DNA from: Hydrangea macrophylla | Taxonomy: Eukaryota > Streptophyta > Magnoliopsida > Cornales > Hydrangeaceae | Direction of reading: 5' to 3' | Assembly (NCBI GenBank): GCA_033977485.1 | Contig: CM066988.1 | Location: 137,554,859-137,618,858 of the forward strand | DNA length: 64,000 nt | Part shown: piece by piece, positions 38,201 to 47,189 of the stretch | How the letters are laid out: each line of letters starts with the position of its first letter | Position numbering within the stretch: position 1 is the first letter of the stretch | Translations under genes and position numbers: made by a program | Notes under the pieces: model-generated | What the model was told of the DNA's origin: nothing | What the model saw: the letters and a program-made list of their open reading frames with translations, nothing else | The model's database searches: none

Positions 38201-40240
38201 AGGTAGTTTCGGTGTGGAAAGCTTTGAGGGAGTTCAAATCTATCCCTGGGATCAAACACACTGAATTCAACAAGCGACAATGTTTCACTTGAAAATTATC
38301 ACAGTTTTCAGATAGACTGGCCTGAATTATTGTTCATGGAAAAGCTCAGGTGGAACTTGCTTTTAGTGCATCAAATTTTGACAGAGTTTGGGTTTTCACC
38401 AAACGATGATAAAGTCTTGACATCTTTGATGTGGTTAATGAAGGATTTAAAACAGATCAACTCTATACTGGTGTTTAAAGAAGGGCCACCAGCTTATGAG
38501 AAATTGCGTCACTCTTGGTCACAGCTAAGTTGTCGAAATATTGACGCATCCTCCTATTAAGAATCTCTCTTTTTCAGTGCCTAGAGGCTTAGGGGCCCAA
38601 GTTGTATACTTAAGCAATGCATAAGGAGTAAGGACACACCGTACACAAATGTGTCTCGCATTGGAATAGTTGGTGCAGCGATAGTGTTCAGATAATATAT
38701 AGATATTAAACTTTAGATATTTTTACCATAAGATTTAGTTTCTTATTGGCCCATAGTGAGCTGTTTGGCTATGTCAGTTTCAATTTTCCATTTCTTGAGG
38801 CACAGCAACTTGGGTTTGACTTGGTGCTCAAGCGACCCAATTTGCATATGCATTTTGATATGAGAAATTAACTTAAAACATAAAATGAAGAAGAAGAGGA
38901 AGAACGTAGTTCCATTTGAATAACAAATTGAACTCAGATAATATTTCAGCAACTTAAAGTCTTCACAGGTGCTGCATCGCTGATTTAACACAAAATATAT
39001 ATATATATATAATAATAATAAATATTCTTCCCAATTTTTCACCTTTATTAACTAACCAGGTACCAGACCATTTGGGGAAGAATTCTTCTCTTGCAGAAAT
39101 GATAAAAGAAAATTTTAAAGTTTGTTTATGTTGCTATTTATCTTCTTCCATGTACTCAGCAACCAAACCATGGATAATGGGGAGATAAGTACCACTAATA
39201 CAATAAAGCAACGCACTCCACAATGATCAAAGAACTAAAATAACACACTCATGTGTGGGAAAGTGTGGAGATGATTTCACGACGACTCGTACCATTATCA
39301 CAAATGTTCCCACTATTGATTCGAATATATAGTTCATCAACAGTCACAGAAATATGACCAGCAATTACTACGAATTTTCTTGCCATTTATACAGCAGGAA
39401 TCCCAATATTAAAAAGAAAGGAAAAAAAAATGCTCCACATGCAAATCTATTAACTGAAAAGTGGAACCTTGAAAAGTGGAATCATACAATTTCAATGAAT
39501 TAACACGTAATGTAAGACCATAGTACTGAATAAAGGAAACAAGAAACAACAAGAAGTGTGAGATGAACTAACAATCTGAACATCCTGGTCGTCCAGCGAT
39601 ATTGGAGAAGAATTGGGAAGCCTCACTTCTCTTGACTGGACTTGAGCTCGGTCGGAGGGTTTGGGAGGCTGCATATTATTAAACAATATAGGGCTATTGA
39701 GTGATACGTCCATTCTGTTATTTTACTTTAGGGTTAATTACAATTAAGACTCCTGATTAGTGCAAGGTCCTCCGAAAAATGAAAAAAAAAAAAAAAAAAA
39801 TCAATGGACCGTACATGAATTAAACGAAATTTCACCTTTTAGGGGCTTTTTAACAAAAAAAAAAAATTGCAAATTGGATTTTGAACGCTTGGCAGTTGAT
39901 TCTACGCTCTTTCGCCTAAATTTCGAGAGAGAATCTGTCCGTCCGTCCCACCAGAAACTTCTTACTAAAAACTTTTTCAAAGAATTGCACAGGATTGAGT
40001 TTTCAGGTAGAGACATACAGATACGCCAGTCTATGCGCGTATATATATATATATATATACAATACAATACGCATAAGAAAGAAAGAGAGATGGTAGTACC
40101 GGGTAGGAGAGGAGAGATTGGAGAGAGGGGAGAGAGTGGCGAATGGCGTACATGAGCTCGATCCTCTGAGACGGATTTGGAGGAGTGGGACCGAGAAGTG
40201 ACTCTTCCATTATGGAAAGGAGTTGCTTTGAGGACACCAT
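11526..40240 (-). CDS. NUP205: Nuclear pore scaffold protein NUP205, 5' 25 exons (1044 codons), 3' part missing
   Basis: The product is the large alpha-helical inner-ring (Nup93 subcomplex) scaffold nucleoporin of the Nup205/Nup192 family. I joined 25 GT-AG exons in one frame: 40100-40240, 39573-39668, 37541-37615, 37298-37402, 37047-37157, 34521-34680, 33369-33454, 31766-31888, 31455-31682, 29334-29423, 27559-27720, 26575-26691, 26266-26472, 24486-24587, 24155-24298, 22174-22304, 21966-22067, 21586-21709, 19819-20016, 14431-14549, 14112-14262, 12070-12182, 11905-11986, 11738-11824, 11526-11603. The ATG at 40240 gives MVSSKQLLSIMEESLLG, and peptides such as RPTPNITHLLLKFD and DLPVVVGPHIGSNMQPI agree with my recollection of plant NUP205. 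Plant orthologs are about 1.8-1.9 thousand residues, so roughly 800 C-terminal residues are missing; exon 25 ends in a normal donor and no later exon was found down to position 1. No frameshift or stop interrupts the 1044 codons, so the gene looks functional. Confidence 0.96.
12292..14041. mobile_element. Mutator-like MITE with long inverted ends, holding a nested element
   Basis: It lies in NUP205 intron 21. The left end (about 12292-12350) and the reverse of the right end (about 13985-14041) share TTTAC, CCTGTG/CCTTGT, AGG(C/T)CCATTTT and CTTTA(C/T)C in the same order. This is the widespread plant pattern of long, TTTACCCC-bearing terminal repeats also seen at 16250-16683 and 41235-41663. 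The ends are eroded and I found no duplication. A run of C lies at about 12368-12393. Confidence 0.45.
12588..13847. mobile_element. GC-ended repeat element with internal tandem duplication
   Basis: The left end AAGGCGCGCCTCGAGGCGC and the reverse of the right end AAGGCGCGCACTGAGGCGC form imperfect terminal inverted repeats. The interior is CTT/T-rich. It contains two head-to-tail copies of one segment (13148-13545 and 13546-13852), each ending in GGCTCCAGGGGACC and GCCTTAAATA. The long Phe-rich frames here are products of the T tracts, not genes. It is nested inside the element at 12292-14041. Confidence 0.5.
14550..19818 (-). other. NUP205 intron 19 (5.3 kb)
   Basis: This is the largest resolved intron of the gene. 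It is AT-rich with TA microsatellites near 15340, 15675, 17125 and 18740. It holds the MITE at 16250-16683. I see no exon or recognisable coding domain elsewhere in it; the 90-codon plus frame at 18602-18874 is unidentified. Confidence 0.7.
16250..16683. mobile_element. Mutator-like MITE with about 75-bp inverted ends
   Basis: The left end reads GGTTAATTATATTTTAC and the reverse of the right end GGGTAATTACACTTTAC. Both then run into TTTACCCC-type sequence and TCAAAAGTGGACACTTA. The middle has several copies of CCCCACATAGG- or GGGTTAA-like words. Flanking 9-mers do not match cleanly, so the insertion is old. Confidence 0.6.
20926..21403. repeat. Diverged direct repeat in NUP205 intron 18
   Basis: Two copies of about 165 bp lie at 20926-21090 and 21235-21403. 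They share CTCAGATCCA, TTTAACTCACACA, CATTCAACCAAATCG and CCATTGGATCTC. They are head to tail with an intervening 145 bp. They have no coding role and were not matched to a known element. Confidence 0.7.
24024..24147. repeat. 62-bp tandem duplication in NUP205 intron 15
   Basis: Unit 1 is 24024-24085 and unit 2 is 24086-24147. Both contain TTAACATCCTACCTTCTGC and TCCATCTCCTATAGAAT. The copies differ mainly in their AT-rich ends. The duplication lies upstream of exon 15 in gene orientation, outside the acceptor site. Confidence 0.85.
28628..28917. repeat. Diverged tandem repeat in NUP205 intron 10
   Basis: Two copies of roughly 130 bp, about 28628-28763 and 28809-28917, share ATCTGCATGAGAAT, AGTGCACGGAT and TTCTATAG. 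The repeat family is not recognised. Confidence 0.55.
29701..29872. mobile_element. 172-bp Mutator-like MITE with perfect 9-bp TSD
   Basis: The 9-bp duplication TTTTCTAAT flanks the element exactly (29692-29700 and 29873-29881). The terminal inverted repeats are about 55 bp each and share ACACAACTTTTGGGACACA, so the element is almost one hairpin. It lies in NUP205 intron 9. A related half-repeat is at about 40915-40945. Confidence 0.85.
29927..30255. repeat. GTGTCGGACAC-type interspersed repeat
   Basis: The stretch is rich in GTGTCGGACGC, GACACGGACA and GTGTCCGACAC words at one end, and in ACACGCGCCGG and CACCCGAGTCC at the other. It resembles a common plant dispersed repeat with cytosine-rich ends. 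It lies in NUP205 intron 9, and a related block is at about 35745-36200. Confidence 0.4.
32379..33279. mobile_element. hAT-like composite element with 8-bp TSD
   Basis: The element starts TAGGGGTGGACACG and ends AGTATAGCCCTA, flanked by a perfect 8-bp duplication ATTCTAGA (32371-32378 and 33280-33287). It lies in NUP205 intron 7. The left terminus occurs three times in the same direction (32379, about 32654, about 33119), each followed by GAGCC and GGCTCGGCTCG-rich sequence. It is therefore an array or self-nested copy. No transposase is present. Confidence 0.8.
35233..35285. repeat. (AG)n microsatellite, about 53 bp
   Basis: This is an uninterrupted AG dinucleotide run in NUP205 intron 5. 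It is likely polymorphic. Confidence 0.95.
35745..36200. repeat. GTGTCG-type interspersed repeat with inverted ends
   Basis: The left part (about 35745-35795) reads GTGTCG, GACGCCGACACGG. The right part (about 36120-36195) reads GTGTCTCCACCGTATCGTG and GTCGTGTCTGTGTCGC. They are roughly inverted to each other. The repeat is related in word content to the block at 29927-30255 and lies in NUP205 intron 5. Confidence 0.4.
36601..36718. repeat. 59-bp tandem duplication
   Basis: Units 36601-36659 and 36660-36718 are nearly identical; I see two substitutions. They lie in NUP205 intron 5 and contain GCTCAAAGCTACCAAATAC. Confidence 0.92.
38133..38575 (+). pseudogene. Possible gene fragment inside NUP205 intron 2
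   Basis: Two coding-looking frames follow each other on the plus strand. One ends near 38290 (peptide MAEQVQWKVVSVWKALRE) and one runs from about 38330 to 38560 (containing LTEFGFSPNDDKVLTSLMW and YEKLRHSWSQLS). A frame change and a stop lie between them. The composition is more protein-like than the surrounding AT-rich intron. I do not recognise the parent gene. A captured or retroposed fragment is possible, and chance cannot be excluded. Confidence 0.3.
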
Positions 40241-40418
40241 TGTTTCTTGGTGATGATGGAAACCCTAGAAACTGAAACTGAGATTTTTAGTATTATATTA
40301 TATATTATACAAGCAGAGATAGAAGAGTGAAAGGCGGGAAATACCCTAATTGAGGGTTCTAGAGAGAGACAGAGAGAAGTGATTGTCCGCAGGATTTTAA
40401 ACCCTACGCGTCTTGTTG
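40241..40418 (-). promoter_or_regulatory. NUP205 5' leader and proximal promoter with telo-boxes and E2F-type site
   Basis: AAACCCTA telo-boxes occur at 40260-40267 and 40399-40406. GGCGGGAAA at 40333-40341 is the reverse of TTTCCCGCC, the E2F consensus. Telo-boxes and E2F sites are typical of plant genes expressed in dividing cells. The pairing here fits a nuclear pore component, but no binding is shown. I could not locate a TATA box or the transcription start. Confidence 0.5.
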
Positions 40419-40712
40419 TGCATATTAAGTCTTTATAGTTTTAATTTTATTAATTTGGTCTTTATGATTTCAGTTTAGGTTTAATATAGTCCATTTATAA
40501 AAAATTCATATAATTTTTTACAGAATTAGATCATGTGATGCACAAGTGAGGTTTTATTAGGGGCATAATGATAAATTTACTAAGAGAAATTACACTTTAC
40601 ATACCTACATTGAATCTAAAACTGTAAAAAAAATTATGAATAGATTACATTGAACTTAAACTAAAACTGTAAGGACTAAATTGACAAAATTAAAATTGTA
40701 GGGACCAAAATG
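40419..40712. mobile_element. MITE upstream of NUP205
   Basis: Long inverted ends: the left has GTTTTAATTTTATTAATTTGG and the reverse of the right has ATTTTAATTTTGTCAATTTAG, continuing into similar sequence for about 60 bp. The element lies about 180-470 bp upstream of the NUP205 ATG. No target duplication was identified. Confidence 0.55.
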
Positions 40713-41187
40713 ACATTACAGTCAAACTACAAGGGTATGCAATGTAATACACCCTATTTTTATTTAGAAAAATTACACCAACACCCCCTCGAATATAACT
40801 ATTTTGCGAATACCACCATAAACTAAAAACCTCAACAAATTGACCCCTCAAGTCTAAACTAATCATTTGACCAACACTGGCAACACATAATATAAAAAAA
40901 TTTACAACATGATGTCTTTTGGTTGTGTCCCAAGTATTACTCTATCTTTTACCCTCTTTTGAGTCGTTAAAAGTATTAGGACAAAATTGTCATTTGTTAC
41001 ACACATAATTACCCTTTGTTGCATACAAATAAATATAGACAATTTTATTTCTAAAACTTCTATATCATATGTTGGTCAATTGATACAAAGGGTCTTTTTT
41101 TTTCATTACGATATCCTAACTGAAAAGGTGATAATTGTTATTGGAAAAACGTTAACTTGTTGCACTTTTTAAATTTAGGGGGATTTT

Positions 41188-41219
<32 letters not shown>

Positions 41220-41234
41220 GTATATTATTTTTAT

Positions 41235-41356
41235 GGGGAAAATACTTTTTACCCCTGTGGTTACACCAATTTTCTCATAACCCCCATGTGGTTCATTTTG
41301 TAACACTTAATCCCCTGTACTACGGACTAAAGTGAGATTGTTAACTTTTCTAACTG

Positions 41357-41392
<36 letters not shown>

Positions 41393-41663
41393 AATGACGT
41401 TAATACCCCCAAGCCCCTATACATATTCTTTAGAGAAAAATACATTTTACCCCCCTATGGTTACACCCATGTTCTCATAACTCCCATGTGGTTCATTTTT
41501 GTAACACTTAACCCCCTGTACTAATGACTGAAGTGGGACTACCGTTAGAAAAGTTAACAGTCTCACTTCAGTCCGTAGTACAGGGGGTTAAGTGTTACAA
41601 AATGAACCACAGGGGGCTATGAGAAAATGAGTGTAACCACAGAGGGTAAAATGTATTTTTCCC
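41235..41663. mobile_element. 429-bp Mutator-like MITE with perfect 9-bp TSD
   Basis: The 9-bp duplication TATTTTTAT flanks it (41226-41234 and 41664-41672). The inverted ends are about 95 bp, starting GGGGAAAATACTTTTTACC on the left and GGGAAAAATACATTTTACC on the reversed right. The left end is present a second time in direct orientation from about 41434. A run of 34 A lies at 41357-41390. Confidence 0.85.
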
Positions 41664-41672
41664 TATTTTTAT

Positions 41673-44608
41673 TGGTCCATACTTATTGATTATTGATAAA
41701 AATGAGCTACTGAGAAATAAACAAGACTAATGCCATGCATGGTTCTCAATTCTTTATTGGTTTTTTAACGTTGCTTTTCAAATACAGCATATAGTATTGT
41801 GATCACATTAAACAACATTTAACAATAATGAGACTACTGATTTTGTAGTGAAAGTTATCTTAAATAGTCATGTACATTGTCACGTGATTGGACAACAAAA
41901 CTGGGATAAATATTAGAGAACTATAACATCGCCCATAAAATAATTACTGTATAAGGTAAAAAATGTCTCCCAATCAAATAATCACTTACGATTGTTTTAC
42001 GAGTCACCAACAAAATACTCATCATGCAAAGGTATCACTGTGTCTCACTATATATGCTTGTACTAAAATATACTTTAAATGTAGAAAAAAGTTTTAAAAG
42101 GGCATAAACAAAGATAGAAAGGTAATAGAGCGAGAGTTTATTTGTCATCTAATCTAATATATATATATATATATATATGAAAACTAAGGATATTAGTTTT
42201 GTCATCTCAGCATTACGTGTCATTTTGTTTCACTCAATATTTGAATTTGAATAAATAGAAATTAATGTTAATTAAATCTAATCCTAACTAATTAATTGTC
42301 CTATTCTCTCTCCACCAATCATGAATAAATAGAAATTAATGTTAATTAAATCTAATCCTAACTAATTAATTGTCCTATTCTCTCTCCACCAATCATGATT
42401 TTCACTTATTAGATATATAAATAATAAGTGTCTTTGATTTATAATATTGAATTTAAATTACATAGGTATCTATGGAAGGGTATGATAAATTATATATGTA
42501 TAATTTTTATAATAATATGTGTCTTTGGTGTTTATTTAGCTATGTTTTAGCTAGCATTATTTTAATATTTTTAGGAAAATTTTAGCTTTATTTTGCCAAT
42601 GATTGATAGTGCTCCTTTGGTTTCACTCTATAGCCTTTTATTGAGCATCATTTTAGCATAAAAAATCTGCATCACGCTTTGCAATTTGCACCTTCTAAAA
42701 AAGGATTGAAAAAACAAAATGTTTAATTTTTATTCTTCGAAGTTAAAACAAACTTGCTTGACATATAAAAAATAATAAAACTATGCTTCTCAGACTTTGT
42801 ATCTCGAATGTGATTCCAACACATATGACAGTGGGACAACTGCCACGTGTATTGGAAACCACATTTGGGATATAAATTTTGAAAACATATCTAACATATT
42901 ACAAATATATATATATATAACTAATGTAAATTTATTACTAAAGCTTTCTTTTCTGCCACGTGCCACACTCTTGAAAATTTTAATTCCTTATTTTAATATA
43001 TATGTACACATATATATATATATATATGTGAGATTTAAAATTTATAACTGAAAATTTACAATTTAAGTACATTTACAACTCAGTAAAATATTTGTTAACA
43101 TGTAAGTTATTGTTACAATTTAAATTTTAAATCAGATCCGATATGCATCCTTAAAAGATAGGTGTTTTTTTTTTATAGTATGTATTAATCAATAATTGAA
43201 ATTTTAATTGTTGCTCATCTCAAATAAATATAGAAGATATTAGTATTATATAATAAATACTAAACAATGACCAACAAGATTTTAATATAAACCAAAACTT
43301 CAAAAACGGAGATTTACCTCCAAGTTCCAACCTTCATCTCTTACTTCTTATACATGCAAGGTTTTCTTTTCTATTTTATTTCTAAGCTTGGCTTAATAAA
43401 ATTCACATTTGATGATTTTTTTTTTTCTTTTTATTTCTATTATATGGGGACAAGAATGTCACACTACTCTAGAAGAAGATACAATATGCAGATTTATCTG
43501 GTAAGATTAAACTATGACTAAACGAATATACAAGTCAGTTTACTTTTTGTATTACTGAGATGTTGTAAATTGCAATCACTTATTCTTATGATACACTATA
43601 CTCTCTACTTTATGATGTTGTGAATACAATAAAGTAAGAATTCATGTAGTCACCGTTATTGTATTGTTTAATGTAAAATTTTATATTGAATATCTAAAGA
43701 GATATATAAGTATAAGTATGAAATAAAATTTTAATTTAAAAAAAAAAAGTTTTAATGTGTATCTGTTGTTAAACCGTTATGATTTAATTTAGAGATCTTA
43801 TTCATAACAGGATATACATCAAAAAGATATTGATATATTGATAAGTAAATCTTGAATTTGTAATCATATTAGATATACAACTCATACCATGTATAAGTGA
43901 TTCAATAGTTGTAATTTTGAAGAGATTTTGCACCTAAACTGAACACATATAGTTATTATTATATCTTTCAAAAACATGATTAAGGGTTATTTATTGGAAA
44001 CAAAGAATTATTATTCATTTGTTTTCTTATCGTTCCCAAATCTGGGCAAATTTTTTATTGTTCTCTTTCTTGAATATATGCCTAAGATGGAAATGGTTGA
44101 TAAAATTCATTTTCTTTGTTTAGTGCCACCACTTTGTCATTAAAATTGTTTGATTTTCAATTCTTTTTGTGCTTTTTCTATACGTTTTTAAGTTGTGGAG
44201 GAGTTTGCTTAAAAAGATTCTTTTTTCACCTTTTTTTTCCCCTTTATCAAATTGTCATTGATTATACGATATACAATGCAAAATTTGTCAATTTATTTGT
44301 AAGATTAAACAACTACCCCATTCTGAATAATTTGTTGGGTGTATCAAATCTCATATTTTTATAGGTTTGAATATCATACAAATGCCCATCTTCACAAAAA
44401 AATTAAATAAATAATAAATAAATAGATAATTTGAGGAAGCTAAATAACTACCACTCGAATCTATGAAATATGATATGGGTTCTGGTAAAAAAAATTCCTT
44501 TCAATTTAGACACTTATTTGTTTTGGTTAATTTGTTTATATATTTTCAAAGCCTTTTATAGTCTTGATCTATTGGTGGTGTTAAAGCGAGAATTACCAGG
44601 AGAATAAT
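41673..44608. other. AT-rich intergenic stretch, no gene seen
   Basis: There is no exon-like frame on either strand. It has TA microsatellites (42160, 42910, 43012) and a clean 74-bp tandem duplication at 42249-42322 and 42323-42396 that I read as identical or nearly so. Confidence 0.6.
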
Positions 44609-46781
44609 TGTCATTTATTTTTGTCTCGATCATCCAGCTAACGTACGGAAACAGGACACGTGGCACGTCATCAAGGCTTATCCAGTTCATTAAAATGATT
44701 ATACGCAGCGGAAAAGACTTTAAAACAACCTTTAGTGTATAAAACATTTGGAAACAATACTCTCCGAGTTGTAAAATCCGTATAAAATTGAAAACACAAT
44801 CATATCTCGAAACGAATGTTTTTATGTTGAAAGGGGTCCCAAAGGTACCATAAAAACTAATCAAAACCTTTTAAAAAATTTCGGAAGGTATAGAAAAAGA
44901 TTTCTAACAGGGGGCATTTTGACCGGTCGAATGACCCCCTTCAACTGGTCGAATGACCCTTTAGCAGGATCCTGCACAATGGTGCAGAATTTTGCTAAGG
45001 TATCAAACAACCATCATATCCAACATCACTCCAAACATGTATACGATTCCAAACTTCACAAGCTAATACATGCTATCAAAAGCCAAAGTTTAAACATTAC
45101 TAATCCATGAATAGAAACAATAGCGGAACAAGCTAGGGCTTGTTTCGCTGAATTTTACAAAACTCTATCCATTTTCCTTTAACTTCAAAACTGATAGGTC
45201 AAGCATTCAAAACACGAATCCATAAGTTCGGATTCATTACGACATAATTAAAACAAGTTTTTGAGACTTATTACAACATCATACAAACATACTACACCTT
45301 CCAAGCCAAATACAAAGTGCTAGCTAGTCGAAACGCTTATTATTACAAGACTTGGCAAAGAAAACAAAAACATATACAAGGGATCCCCCGGCGTTTCCAA
45401 CGGCCTCACTCTTCTTGCTTCTTTTTTCCCTTTCTTCCTTTCACTTGCAATGGAGTAAATCTCCACTGCTCAGCTATATGCTGAGTGCACAATTTCTAAC
45501 ATATGCATATATGATCAAACATGCTTTAATCTCAATATCACATAAATAGTCGCTAAGGAGACAAATACGCTTTCATCTGGTAGCGGCAAGTCCAAGCCTT
45601 ACACCGCGATGTCAATGGCTAGTCCAAGCCTACAATCATTACATCGCCAAGTGCCCTGGCAAGTCAAAGCCTTAAACCATGCACAGTAGCCGTCGCTACT
45701 AAAATTCTCAAACATCGAGAAGCTTACTCCGGCATGAATTTGTATAAGTCCTCCATTTGACCCATATAGACAACTCAACATGCTCGCGTCAATTTAGACA
45801 TGCTTTTCATAATTAAACACGTACATAACTAATGGGCCTAAGATTAACACATGAATTTTGCCCAGATCTCAATTTCATCGTCGAAATTTAAAACATAAAA
45901 TTTCCCTATATATCATAGGCTAAAAATTCATACCTCGAGCTATCGTCGTAAAACTTGGAGGAAACGACTAGAAGCCCAAATAAACGCCAAAACTCCGATC
46001 CTACGCAAAACCTACAAGTCTACACGTGTTTTCCCCAATTTCTTAGATTTAAAAATTTATAAAATCTTAGCCAAACGTGGCCTAAAGACTATCAATACGT
46101 AGCCCTTACCTTGGGGAGTTCGAATATGCAATTTGGTGAAATTCAGACGGACAAAGGGTCGTCGTTCGTCGTCACAAAGCCCGTAGGATCAATCCCCCTT
46201 TTCTCTCTCCTCTCTCAAGATATTATATGAAGTTCGTAGGAAATGACAATTTCATCCACCACTATTTATAGACAAATTCTTCGAAAATCGTGTTTACTTC
46301 CCCGCGAGTTTCCAAAACTTCTAACTAACTCTTGAAACTTTGCACATGTCCATTTTATTGCTTTACAAGTAAAAACTACGAATTACAAAAGTTTTTGATT
46401 AAGTCTCGTTTGGATTCAAAATATACGTCCAAAAACTAAATTCCGTGGAATCTCTACACAACCTAACTTTTTATTTAACGTGACACTCACGTTCTCACCA
46501 CAGTTCTCAAAAGATATCTAACAATACCAAAATTACCAGATATTATACTATACATGTATAATTCACTATTCATAAAAATACCAGATAAGTCAAATAACAT
46601 TTAAATCACATAAATATCATTTACTTAAGCCAATGAAATCTTGATTACCGAATTCCCATGTCCTTACCGACACCTTACCGTTGACTCACAGTCAACCTCA
46701 CCCTCATTATCAACTAACATTGATAAATTCATAAATTCAATTATGCATGATAAAACTTATAATTTTGGAACGGGTGTGACA
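44609..46781 (-). mobile_element. Gypsy (Tekay/Del-like) LTR, copy C1
   Basis: On the minus strand it begins TGTCACACCCGTTCC (46781 leftward) and ends at 44609 with AATGACA. It is 2173 bp, close to the 2181 bp of copy C2. It shares with C2 an ordered set of landmarks: CGTGGCACG, ACGCAGCGGAAAA, a CAGACGGAC / GTCGTCGTT segment, and a CCCC(G/A)CGAGTTT segment. There is no internal coding region and no clean target duplication, so solo LTR is likely. Two GGTCGAATGACC words lie at 44925-44936 and 44947-44958. Confidence 0.65.
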
Positions 46782-47189
46782 ATTTTAAACTCATATATTT
46801 ATGAAACGGAGCTGTCTATTTATTTTTTGACCATTAAATGTTCAAAAATATATAGGGTGCAGATATTTCTTATTATACTAATGCAATCAATTATTTTATC
46901 ATAGAAAAGCAAAGATTTTGCCACAACTTAAAGTTGAACCATACCAAACATGATAGCTATGGTCTTCAATGAACAAATGTAGAATCTTATGGTTTTATGG
47001 TTGATGTAAATTAGTGATCCAACTACAATTTTTTTTAACAAATTTCATTGAATTAAGCCATATTACAAACATTGTAATCATATTAGAATGAAATAGATGT
47101 TAATTTATTAGACATATTGAATGTAAAGTGAATATTATTTGATTTTCAACCATCCCGTGTAAATGCACGGGTCGACAACTAGTAGAAGT
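46782..47189. other. Short AT-rich spacer between LTR copies C1 and C2
   Basis: No gene, repeat boundary or RNA signal is recognised. The TSD of C2 (GAAGT, 47185-47189) sits at its right end. Confidence 0.5.
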
